From Candidatus Kapaibacterium sp. (lineage in GTDB: Bacteria; Bacteroidota; Ignavibacteria; Kapaibacteriales; UBA2268), in contig JAQIDA010000202.1 in assembly GCA_027858275.1 (NCBI GenBank), positions 1 to 6,560 of the forward strand: DNA of 6,560 bases. Direction: 5' to 3'. This document shows positions 1-6,534 of the stretch, in pieces (position 1 is the first letter of the stretch; the number at the start of each line of letters is the position of its first letter). A program made the position numbers and the translations under genes. The notes under the pieces are model-generated. The model made no database searches. It was not told where the DNA came from and saw nothing but the letters and a program-made list of their open reading frames with translations.

Positions 1-14
1 ATAAAAGACTGATT

Positions 15-18
15 AAGG
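15..18 (+). promoter_or_regulatory. Ribosome-binding site of nrdJ
   Basis: AAGG lies 6 nt before the ATG at 25 and is a short Shine-Dalgarno match at good spacing. It supports that ATG as the true start. The 24 nt available upstream are too few to judge a promoter. Confidence 0.6.
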
Positions 19-24
19 CATTTA

Positions 25-3000
25 ATGAAAATCAAAAGAAAATTTAGCTCCAAGAAGACCCCTGTTTACGATCTCTTCAAATATTCTCTGAGAACATCTA
101 TTTTAAAAAATCCTGACGGTAGTGATGTTTTCAAAGCAGATAATATTGAAGTACCCGAACAATGGTCTCAAGTAGCTACAGATATTATAACGCAGAAGTA
201 TTTCCGGAAAACCGGTGTGCCGCAGTATGACGCAAAAGGAAATGAATTGAAAGACAAGTCCGGCAATCCTATTCTGGGTTCGGAAAATTCAGCAAAGCAA
301 GTTGTTCATCGAATTGCTGATACTTGGAGACATTGGGGGGAAAGCCAGGGATATTTCGATGAAGAAGAAGATGCAGACGCGTTTTATGATGAATTAGCCT
401 ATATGCTTTTGAATCAGACAGCCGCTCCGAATTCACCACAGTGGTTTAATACCGGACTCTATCATTCTTATGACATAGCAGGCAGCAAGCAAGGACATTA
501 TTACGTAGATCCGGACACAAAGGAACTTGTCCAATCTGAAAACGCCTATTCACATCCACAACCTCACGCCTGTTTCATTCAATCTGTAGAAGATGATTTG
601 ATAGGAGAAGGCGGTATTTTTGATTTAGCTCTGAGAGAAGCCAGAATCTTCAAATACGGCAGCGGCTCCGGTACAAATTTCTCAAATATTCGCGGTTCGG
701 GCGAAAAATTATCAGGAGGGGGATCATCCTCCGGGCTTATGAGTTTCCTCAAAATTTTCGACAGAGCGGCCGGAGCGATCAAATCCGGCGGAACAACACG
801 TCGTGCGGCAAAAATGGTCATCATTAATATAGATCATCCCGATGTCGAAGAATTTATTGAATGGAAAGCTAAAGAAGAGGAAAAAGTTGCCTCATTGGTC
901 AGCGGTTCAAAAATCAACGCTACTTTTATGCGGGCGATTACTGACGAAGCCATCGCCGGAGGCACTGACAGAACTACAAATAAACAATTGAACAGCCTGA
1001 TTAAAAAATCTATTCACAGAGGTTTGCCTCTTGTTTATATTCAAAGAGTCCTGGATCTGATTGACCAAGGCTTCACAAATATGGACTTTGAAGAAATTGA
1101 TTCTTCCTATGAGGGAGAAGGCTATAATACTGTCAGTGGTCAGAATTCCAATAATTCCGTTCGCGTAACGGCAGACTTTATGAAAGCTGTGGAGAAAGAT
1201 GCCACTTGGGATCTGATCGGCAGAACAAACAAAGAAGTAATTAAAACCGTGAAGGCACGCGACCTCTGGGCAAAAGTAAATATGTCCGCATGGAAATCAG
1301 CTGATCCCGGATTGCAGTTTGATACTACTATTAATGAATGGCACACATGTCCGGAAGCCGGGCGAATCAACGCAAGCAATCCTTGCAGCGAATATATGTT
1401 CTTAGATGACACAGCCTGTAATCTCGCAAGTCTTAATCTCATGAAATTCTACAACGAAGAAACTTCAGAATTTCTCGTTGATGACTTTCTTCACGCTGTC
1501 AGAATCTGGACTGTTGTCCTTGAAATATCAGTTCTGATGGCTCAATTCCCGTCCAAAAAAATGGCTCAACTTAGTTATGACTTCCGTACTCTCGGTTTGG
1601 GATACGCTAACATAGGCGCATTGTTGATGGTCAACGGTATACCTTATGATTCTCCCGAAGGATTGGCAATTGCAGGATCAATTAACGCTATGCTGACCGG
1701 TCAGGCATATTGCACATCTGCAGAAATGGCTCAAGAACTCGGCACATTCAACGGATTTGAAGCGAACAAAGAGCACATGCTTCGCGTTATTCGCAATCAC
1801 AGACGCGCCGCATATAATGTTGATGCCGGAGAATATGAATCACTGTCGGTTACTCCTACAGGAATTGACTCAAAATATTGCCCTGATTATATGTTGGAAG
1901 CTGCCCGCAAAGTATGGGACAAAGCCCTGAAAGACGGAACAAAGAACGGTTTCAGAAACGCCCAAGTATCAGTAATCGCACCGACAGGGACTATTGGTCT
2001 GGTGATGGACTGTGATACAACCGGTATTGAACCGGATTTCGCTGTTGTTAAATACAAAAAATTAGCCGGCGGCGGATATTTCAAAATTGTTAATCAGTCC
2101 GTACCGAAAGCATTGAAAAAGTTGGGTTACTCCGAAGACCAGATAGAAGATATTGCCAATTACTCAAAAGGTCGCGGATCTTTGGTAGGATGCCCGACGC
2201 TCAACATCGAATCTCTCAAAGAAAAGGGCTTCGGCGACGAACAAATTGAGATAATCGAAAGCCAACTTCCTAACGTTTTCGACGTGAAATTTGCCTTCAA
2301 TAAATGGGCACTCGGCGAAGAATTCTGTGTTGGGCTTGGTTTGACTGCTATACAATTAGACGATCCTACTTTCAGTATGCTCGAATCTTTGGGCTATAGC
2401 AAGCGAGACATTGAAATAGCCAACGATTATATCTGCGGTACTATGATGATCGAAGGCGCTCCTCATATCAACGACGAACATCTTGCGGTATTCGACACTG
2501 CCAACAAATGTGGTCGCAAAGGCAAGCGATATATTGATTATATGGCACATGTCAGAATGATGGCGGCAGCACAGCCTTTCATTTCCGGAGCTATTTCCAA
2601 AACAGTGAATATGCCTGCTGAATCAAGTGTAGCCGATGTCGGAAAAGTATATACGGAATCATGGAAAATGATGGTAAAAGCTATTGCTCTCTATCGTGAC
2701 GGCTCCAAATTATCGCAGCCCTTGAATTCTGCTCAGGATGAAGATTTAGACGAAACAGTTCTGCTTGGTGACGAATATGATTTCGATCCGACAGTAGGCC
2801 CCGAAGAGTACCACAATCATATTGCCGGGAAATTAAAAAAACAGAAACGCAAAAAACTTCCGATGAAACGTTCCGGATTTATCCGCGAAGCTCGGGTCGG
2901 CGGACACAAAGTTTTCCTCCGCACAGGAGAATACGAAGACGGAAGCCTCGGAGAGATTTTTATCGACATGTACAAAGAAGGTGCTTCTTTCAAAGGCTTG

Positions 3001-3504
3001 CTTAACACATTTGCCGTTTTGGCGTCCAAAGCTCTGCAATACGGCGTTCCTTTGGAAGAGTTGGTAGATTCATTCACTTTCACAAGATTCGAACCTGCAG
3101 GCCCTGTTTTCGGACATGAAGCAATTAAGTCGGCAACTTCTATTCTTGATTATGTATTCCGTTCCATCGGATATGATTATCTCGGCAGAACAGACTTTGT
3201 TCATGTCAAAGCAGTAGACGAAATCGCGAACGGTAAAAACGGTAAACACGGAGTGTCTATTAACGGCGACGGAACAGCTGAGATTATTGAAGTTCCGGAA
3301 TCGGCTGAAGTTGTTGTTGAAGATAAGAAACCGATTGAACAAGAAAACTCGGCAAAATCAAAAAAACCGGAAATTGACAAAAGTGATGCCGTCAAATTTG
3401 GTTATACAGGCGAACAGTGTCTGCATTGCGGATCGATTAGAGTTAAGCGAAACGGCAATTGCACCCTTTGCGAAGATTGCGGCGAAACAAGCGGCTGCTC
3501 ATAA
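25..3504 (+). CDS. nrdJ: Adenosylcobalamin-dependent (class II) ribonucleoside-diphosphate reductase
   Basis: This enzyme reduces ribonucleotides to deoxyribonucleotides in the cytoplasm. It uses adenosylcobalamin to generate a thiyl radical, so it needs neither oxygen nor a separate radical subunit. The 1159-residue product carries the expected motifs: APNSPQW (134-140), the first redox cysteine C183 in PHACF, the glycine-rich GSGSGTN (212-218), GQNSNNSVRV, and the catalytic NPCSE motif with thiyl-radical C454 and E456. The partner redox cysteine C465 (ACNLASLNL) sits 11 residues later, the same spacing as in the Thermotoga maritima enzyme. APTGTIG (652-658) followed by DCDTTGIEPDF and YRDGSK (890-895) are also typical. 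The C-terminal tail is a cysteine cluster (C1132, C1135, C1146, C1149, C1152, C1158) ending GETSGCS, as in long NrdJ proteins; such tails are thought to pass reducing equivalents or bind zinc. I see no N-terminal ATP-cone. The length fits the long NrdJ subgroup. The gene is intact, ends in TAA and is followed by a terminator, so it is probably the last gene of its transcript. Confidence 0.97.
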   Translation: MKIKRKFSSKKTPVYDLFKYSLRTSILKNPDGSDVFKADNIEVPEQWSQVATDIITQKYFRKTGVPQYDAKGNELKDKSGNPILGSENSAKQVVHRIADTWRHWGESQGYFDEEEDADAFYDELAYMLLNQTAAPNSPQWFNTGLYHSYDIAGSKQGHYYVDPDTKELVQSENAYSHPQPHACFIQSVEDDLIGEGGIFDLALREARIFKYGSGSGTNFSNIRGSGEKLSGGGSSSGLMSFLKIFDRAAGAIKSGGTTRRAAKMVIINIDHPDVEEFIEWKAKEEEKVASLVSGSKINATFMRAITDEAIAGGTDRTTNKQLNSLIKKSIHRGLPLVYIQRVLDLIDQGFTNMDFEEIDSSYEGEGYNTVSGQNSNNSVRVTADFMKAVEKDATWDLIGRTNKEVIKTVKARDLWAKVNMSAWKSADPGLQFDTTINEWHTCPEAGRINASNPCSEYMFLDDTACNLASLNLMKFYNEETSEFLVDDFLHAVRIWTVVLEISVLMAQFPSKKMAQLSYDFRTLGLGYANIGALLMVNGIPYDSPEGLAIAGSINAMLTGQAYCTSAEMAQELGTFNGFEANKEHMLRVIRNHRRAAYNVDAGEYESLSVTPTGIDSKYCPDYMLEAARKVWDKALKDGTKNGFRNAQVSVIAPTGTIGLVMDCDTTGIEPDFAVVKYKKLAGGGYFKIVNQSVPKALKKLGYSEDQIEDIANYSKGRGSLVGCPTLNIESLKEKGFGDEQIEIIESQLPNVFDVKFAFNKWALGEEFCVGLGLTAIQLDDPTFSMLESLGYSKRDIEIANDYICGTMMIEGAPHINDEHLAVFDTANKCGRKGKRYIDYMAHVRMMAAAQPFISGAISKTVNMPAESSVADVGKVYTESWKMMVKAIALYRDGSKLSQPLNSAQDEDLDETVLLGDEYDFDPTVGPEEYHNHIAGKLKKQKRKKLPMKRSGFIREARVGGHKVFLRTGEYEDGSLGEIFIDMYKEGASFKGLLNTFAVLASKALQYGVPLEELVDSFTFTRFEPAGPVFGHEAIKSATSILDYVFRSIGYDYLGRTDFVHVKAVDEIANGKNGKHGVSINGDGTAEIIEVPESAEVVVEDKKPIEQENSAKSKKPEIDKSDAVKFGYTGEQCLHCGSIRVKRNGNCTLCEDCGETSGCS

Positions 3505-3529
3505 GTTTATTTTGATATCCCAACAATTC

Positions 3530-3568
3530 GGGTTGTCGGCTTCATTAGCTCGGCAGCCCATTTTTTTT
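3530..3568 (+). terminator. Rho-independent terminator after nrdJ
   Basis: A 9-bp stem pairs 3530-3538 (GGGTTGTCG) with 3551-3559 (CGGCAGCCC), with two G-U pairs. An inner GCT/AGC extension (3539-3541 with 3547-3549) closes a 5-nt loop. A run of eight T follows at 3561-3568. It lies 25 nt after the nrdJ stop and separates nrdJ from the next gene. Confidence 0.88.
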
Positions 3569-3680
3569 ATCCCTAAAACAAATTAGAAGTCTTCCTTAAT
3601 ACACATTCATCGTATTTAAATGATTGAATTGCTCTGCGAACTGATAAAGCCCGGTTTTATTTTGATTAAAATTGTGTATG

Positions 3681-3710
3681 TTGGCAAAAAGCTTATATTA
3701 AAATGATAAT
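3681..3710 (+). promoter_or_regulatory. Candidate sigma-70-type promoter P1
   Basis: TTGGCA (3681-3686) and GATAAT (3705-3710) are separated by 18 nt and resemble -35 and -10 boxes. Transcription would start near 3717, giving a leader of about 155 nt that carries both downstream inverted repeats. In AT-rich DNA such matches also occur by chance. Confidence 0.4.
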
Positions 3711-3716
3711 GGTCTT

Positions 3717-3759
3717 TGTTATGATTTATCGATCTTGATGCAAGTTTGAAATCATAACA
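3717..3759. repeat. Perfect 11-bp inverted repeat with nested hairpin
   Basis: TGTTATGATTT (3717-3727) is the exact reverse complement of AAATCATAACA (3749-3759). The 21-nt spacer holds a second small hairpin, CTTG (3734-3737) with CAAG (3741-3744). No T-run follows, so it is not a typical terminator. It could be a paired binding site for a regulator or a folded mRNA leader just downstream of P1. Confidence 0.6.
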
Positions 3760-3774
3760 CATGTAGGTTACACA

Positions 3775-3797
3775 ATGCAATTCATGAAAAATTGCAT
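3775..3797. repeat. Perfect 8-bp inverted repeat overlapping candidate promoter P2
   Basis: ATGCAATT (3775-3782) is the exact reverse complement of AATTGCAT (3790-3797), with a 7-nt loop. It overlaps the -35 position of the second candidate promoter, which suits an operator. It could equally form a hairpin in a leader transcribed from P1. Confidence 0.5.
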
Positions 3798-3809
3798 ATA
3801 GATTATAAT
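3781..3809 (+). promoter_or_regulatory. Candidate promoter P2
   Basis: A perfect TATAAT (3804-3809) lies 17 nt after a weak -35 match, TTCATG (3781-3786). Transcription would start near 3816, about 55 nt before the ATG at 3872. If so, the TTG at 3809 could not be the start codon. The poor -35 box means an activator might be needed, or that the match is chance. Confidence 0.35.
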
Positions 3810-3861
3810 TGAACAATCACTATCTTGAGATAACGCTGCTAAGAAACGGCGGATTAACAAA

Positions 3862-3866
3862 AAGGA
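3862..3866 (+). promoter_or_regulatory. Ribosome-binding site that fixes the start at 3872
   Basis: AAGGA lies 5 nt before the ATG at 3872. The frame is open upstream to a TTG at 3809, but that codon has no Shine-Dalgarno sequence and overlaps a TATAAT box. The 21 extra residues it would add look unlike the start of a soluble family member. The ATG at 3872 is therefore preferred. Confidence 0.75.
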
Positions 3867-3871
3867 TAATT

Positions 3872-5680
3872 ATGCGTTGGTTTCGAAAACTCATTAAGGC
3901 TGAAGCACCCCGGAAAATCAATACCGAGGGGCTGGAAGAGATACGAAAGAAATTCGAACACTTCATGGGAGTTTTGGAATATAACAATATTGTGCTCAAG
4001 ACCATCAGTGATATGGAAGAGAAATCTCAGGGAGAATTTTTATTTGATATAAACTATATTCAAAATTCGATTAGTGAGGTCTATGACGCTACTGAGACTC
4101 TTATAGCCAATCTAAACAAACTCGGCGGCGATGATTATATCCTTTTAACAGAGCAATACGTAGAGATAAAAATCGTGCTGGAACAGATGATTTCCAACAA
4201 GCATCATGTTCGCAGAGATAATTACACATATAATATTCATGAAGTAAATTGCAACAAATCCGAAAGTGTAGGGCACAAGATGTCACAGCTTGGTGAATTG
4301 AGCAGCGTACTCCAAATCCCTATTCCTGACGGTTTTTGTGTAACGGCATATTCCTACGTACAATTTCTTAACAGCAATAATCTGCAAGAAAAAATTTCTG
4401 AGAGAATTAAGTCCGTCAATATTGAAAATTTTGAAGATTTAGAAAAGATATCCGCAGATGTTCAGCATCTGATTTATGATGCTGAAGTCCCGAAAGATCT
4501 GGCTGATGCAATTCTCAATGAATATAAATTGATGACCGAGGTTAAGAAAAATTTAAAAATGTCGGTACGTTCCAGTGCGATCGGCGAAGACGGAGAACTG
4601 AGCTTTGCCGGACAATACGCAACATTTCTCAATGTAACGGAAAAAGATCTTTTATATCGATATAAAGGTGTTCTTGCAGGTAAATTTACTCCCCGAGCAA
4701 TTTATTATTTCCTAAGTCATTCTTTGAATGAAAGTGAACTCGCAATGAGCGCCGGCTGTTTGGAGATGATTAATTCTCAAATCAGCGGTGTTATTTATAC
4801 TTGCGATCCGGTTCATCCCGATAAAGACTATATGGTTATAAATTCTATATTCGGTCAGGGAGAATATCTCGTCGACGGCAGCGCGACACCTGATGTTTTT
4901 AAAGTCTCTCGTAAAACTCGTAATGTTGTTGAATCATCCGTAGCGGTGAAGACCAAGCAGTTGATTCTAAATCCTGACGGCGGCACAATGGTGGCAAGAG
5001 TGCCCGAAGTTCTGAAAACCGCAATATCCTTGAACGCAGAGCAAATCAGCTTGCTTGTAGATTATGCCGACAAAATAGAGGCTCATTGCGCTGAACCCCA
5101 AGATATTGAATTTACAATTGACTCTTCCGGCAAAATGTATATTATGCAGTCCAGACCTCTGCTCGTGATGCGAACTGAGACTTCTGTGACTATGCCTGAT
5201 ACTTCCTCAATGAAATTACTCGCTGCCGGCGGTACGACAGTTTGTCCGGGCGGAGGTATAGGCGAAGTATTCCATGTTCGTTCCCACGAAGATCTAGCGC
5301 ATGTCCCCGACGGTGCTGTTGTCGTTGCCGTCAATCCTTTTCCTGAATTGATCACAGTTATGGAAAAAGCTGCAGCGATGATTACCAGAGTCGGAGGAGT
5401 CGCCAGTCATTTGGCAACAATCGCCCGTGAATACAGATTGCCTTCTATTGTAGGCAACGTCCATATCGACAAGTTAGAAGACGGACAGCTTGTGACAGTT
5501 GACGCTACCAATACAGCCATATATGCCGGAAAGCATACTGAACTGGTTGAAGCCTTAAAGCCGGAGTTTGATTTGTTTGACGACAATCCGGTATTCAGTC
5601 TCTTGAAAAGAGTCCTTGCTAAGTTGTCACCGTTGAATTTGATGCGCCCGTCTTCTCCGGATTTTACAATTGCAAATTGA
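3872..5680 (+). CDS. N-terminal part of the above if UGA is read as stop (ATP-grasp plus phosphohistidine domains)
   Basis: This is the conventional reading, a 602-residue protein ending ...SSPDFTIAN. It would keep both catalytic parts of the phosphate-transfer cycle, the ATP-grasp domain (R233, the DIEF and QSRP motifs) and H513. It would stop in the linker just after the His domain, in the middle of the family-like stretch LSPLNL...SPDFT-(C)-RTVHDI. Even with recoding, some termination product of this size is expected, because bacterial selenocysteine insertion is inefficient. Confidence 0.5.
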   Translation: MRWFRKLIKAEAPRKINTEGLEEIRKKFEHFMGVLEYNNIVLKTISDMEEKSQGEFLFDINYIQNSISEVYDATETLIANLNKLGGDDYILLTEQYVEIKIVLEQMISNKHHVRRDNYTYNIHEVNCNKSESVGHKMSQLGELSSVLQIPIPDGFCVTAYSYVQFLNSNNLQEKISERIKSVNIENFEDLEKISADVQHLIYDAEVPKDLADAILNEYKLMTEVKKNLKMSVRSSAIGEDGELSFAGQYATFLNVTEKDLLYRYKGVLAGKFTPRAIYYFLSHSLNESELAMSAGCLEMINSQISGVIYTCDPVHPDKDYMVINSIFGQGEYLVDGSATPDVFKVSRKTRNVVESSVAVKTKQLILNPDGGTMVARVPEVLKTAISLNAEQISLLVDYADKIEAHCAEPQDIEFTIDSSGKMYIMQSRPLLVMRTETSVTMPDTSSMKLLAAGGTTVCPGGGIGEVFHVRSHEDLAHVPDGAVVVAVNPFPELITVMEKAAAMITRVGGVASHLATIAREYRLPSIVGNVHIDKLEDGQLVTVDATNTAIYAGKHTELVEALKPEFDLFDDNPVFSLLKRVLAKLSPLNLMRPSSPDFTIAN

Positions 5681-6448
5681 CGAACCGTTCATGATATAAT
5701 TCGTTTTTCTCATCAGAAAGCAATGGTTGAAATGTTTCGTTCAGTCACTTCGATCTACGGAAATGAACGTATCGGTATGAGATTAAAAACCGATCTGCCG
5801 ATAGATATTGAAATTATTAATCTGGATGAAGATATTTCAAATTACGAATACGCGCGAGTAATCGGCGTGGAGGAAGCTAATTCCGAGCCACTTGAGGCAT
5901 TTTGGAACGGCATTGAAGAAGAAGGGTGGCAGGGCAAGCCACAAGGAGAAAATGTGTATACTCAGAACGCTGTCGCGACAAATTTGTCAGGTCGTAAAGA
6001 CGGCGATTTTTCGAGATTGAGCTTTGCGATTGTCGGGAAAGAATTTATGATTCTCAGTTTGAAAACAGGGTTCCACTTTATGACTTTTGAGGCAATGTGC
6101 TCTCCTGATCTTAGGAAGAATTATGTGAAAATGCAGTTCAAAGACGGAGGAGCCGCTAAAGAACGACGAGTCAGAAGAATTACACTAATTTCGACAATCC
6201 TGTCGAAAGCCGGTTTCGAAAATTCAAGTAAAGGCGATTTTTTAAATACAAAAGTCACTTATGAATGCTGCGAATCCATTTTGAAAAAACTTCGTTTGCT
6301 CGGTCGTTTATCAATGCTGACCAAACAATTGGACATGGCATTATCAAATGACTCAATCGCAGAATGGTACACCAGAGATATAATGAAAAAGTTGGGAATT
6401 TTTGCTCCTGAAAAAAAAGTATCTAAAATGAATAATTCTGAAAAATAG
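3872..6448 (+). CDS. PEP-synthase-like phosphotransferase, candidate selenoprotein (UGA at codon 603)
   Basis: This is my preferred gene model: one 858-codon frame read through the TGA at 5678-5680. Residues about 1-125 are helical. An ATP-grasp (PPDK_N) domain spans about 130-430, with K136, SVRSSA (231-236, R233), R275, GVIYTCDP (306-313), and DIEF (411-414) followed by QSRP (426-429). A phosphohistidine domain covers about 445-555, with H513 in ASHLATIARE as the probable phosphate-carrying residue. Residue 603 is the UGA. The remaining 255 residues are a domain of unknown function, including RRVRRITLISTIL (765-777). By analogy with PEP synthase, ATP would phosphorylate H513, which then passes phosphate to an acceptor. 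The TIM-barrel domain that binds PEP or pyruvate is absent, so calling it PEP synthase would be unsafe. The length and domain order match family members of roughly 850 residues that I remember, in which both parts form one chain with cysteine at this position. That cysteine is recalled, not aligned here. Nonsense mutation, sequencing error or a true split remain possible. Confidence 0.7.
5678..5680 (+). other. In-frame UGA, probable selenocysteine codon
   Basis: The TGA interrupts an otherwise open frame from 3872 to the TAG at 6446-6448. The codons just after it translate to RTVHDIIRFSHQKA, which continues the family sequence without gap or shift. As I recall, homologues have cysteine here, the usual residue that selenocysteine replaces. 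General reassignment of UGA is unlikely: tryptophan is encoded by TGG many times, and no other in-frame TGA occurs in nrdJ or the rest of this gene. Confidence 0.6.
5683..5728 (+). promoter_or_regulatory. Candidate bacterial SECIS hairpin
   Basis: This was folded by hand. The lower stem is seven pairs, AACCGTT (5683-5689) with AATGGTT (5722-5728), including one G-U. The upper stem pairs ATGA (5691-5694) with TCAT (5710-5713), then A5696-T5708, A5698-T5706 and A5699-T5705 with two single mismatches. The apical loop is TTCGT (5700-5704) and contains one G. The loop lies about 20 nt after the UGA, within the range known for bacterial selenocysteine insertion elements. The upper stem is AU-rich and weak, and the loop G is not at the first or second position, so the match is only partial. 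The lower stem would also hide the ATG at 5723. Confidence 0.42.
5723..6448 (+). CDS. C-terminal domain of the PEP-synthase-like protein (conventional separate reading)
   Basis: If UGA is a stop, this is a separate 241-residue protein of unknown function. Its sequence resembles the C-terminal third that homologues carry fused to the ATP-grasp and phosphohistidine domains. Recognisable stretches include GFHFMTFEAMC (116-126), a basic RRVRRITLIS segment (148-157), and a helical LGRLSMLTKQLDM segment near 193-205, followed by a lysine-rich tail. There is no signal peptide or membrane segment. Independent initiation is poorly supported: before the ATG there is only AAAG at 2-nt spacing, and the start lies inside the possible hairpin. 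The frame is open and family-like for 14 codons upstream of this ATG, which suggests the ATG is internal. Confidence 0.45.
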   Translation: MVEMFRSVTSIYGNERIGMRLKTDLPIDIEIINLDEDISNYEYARVIGVEEANSEPLEAFWNGIEEEGWQGKPQGENVYTQNAVATNLSGRKDGDFSRLSFAIVGKEFMILSLKTGFHFMTFEAMCSPDLRKNYVKMQFKDGGAAKERRVRRITLISTILSKAGFENSSKGDFLNTKVTYECCESILKKLRLLGRLSMLTKQLDMALSNDSIAEWYTRDIMKKLGIFAPEKKVSKMNNSEK

Positions 6449-6451
6449 AAT

Positions 6452-6478
6452 TTGTGATTGATTACATAATGTTATAAT
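6452..6478 (+). promoter_or_regulatory. Candidate promoter for a downstream gene
   Basis: A perfect TATAAT (6473-6478) follows TTGTGA (6452-6457) at a short 15-nt spacing. It is embedded in an inverted repeat, TTGATTA (6458-6464) with TAATCAA (6475-6481). Transcription would start near 6485, at the edge of the palindrome described next. An alternative pair, TTGAAC (6500-6505) and TATAGA (6523-6528) with 17-nt spacing, would start right at the ATG at 6535. Confidence 0.35.
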
Positions 6479-6485
6479 CAAAAAT

Positions 6486-6504
6486 TTCAAATTCCGGAAT
6501 TGAA
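6486..6504. repeat. Near-perfect palindrome, possible operator
   Basis: AATTCCGGAATT (6490-6501) is a perfect 12-bp palindrome. It extends to TTC (6486-6488) and GAA (6502-6504) with one unpaired A at 6489. It lies just after a TATAAT box and before a possible gene start, a position that suits a dimeric repressor. No T-run follows, so it is not a standard terminator. Confidence 0.45.
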
Positions 6505-6534
6505 CCTAATAATATAAAGTAATATAGATCAGCC

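Larger units (their letters stand above)
3569..3871. other. Non-coding intergenic region with regulatory-looking structure
   Basis: This AT-rich stretch of about 300 bp follows the nrdJ terminator. I see no convincing gene on either strand and no tRNA-like structure. It holds two candidate promoters and two perfect inverted repeats, listed separately, and ends in the ribosome-binding site of the next gene. Its size and structure suggest that the downstream gene has its own regulated promoter or a structured 5' leader. Confidence 0.7.

Noticed and set aside
3287..3586. 99-residue + strand frame overlapping the end of nrdJ
   Set aside because: It lies out of frame inside nrdJ for most of its length, has biased K/N/R composition, and runs through the terminator hairpin.
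3644..3664. Second terminator-like hairpin, ATAAA with TTTAT followed by T
   Set aside because: The stem has only five A-T pairs and the T-run is short, so it would be unstable; the strong terminator at 3530-3568 already ends nrdJ.
3616..3816. Possible 66-residue gene on the minus strand in the intergenic region
   Set aside because: It has no recognisable motif, is a low-complexity AT-driven frame, and spans both inverted repeats and both promoter candidates.
3809..3871. Upstream extension of the second gene to a TTG at 3809
   Set aside because: The codon is TTG without a ribosome-binding site and overlaps a TATAAT box, whereas the ATG at 3872 has AAGGA at 5-nt spacing.
5678..5680. General reassignment of UGA to Trp or Gly in this organism
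   Set aside because: TGG encodes tryptophan repeatedly and GGN codons encode glycine throughout, and no other in-frame TGA is found in more than 2000 codons of the two genes.
5660..5730. Frameshift as the cause of the split
   Set aside because: Both parts are in the same frame, so a single in-frame TGA explains the break and no insertion or deletion is needed.
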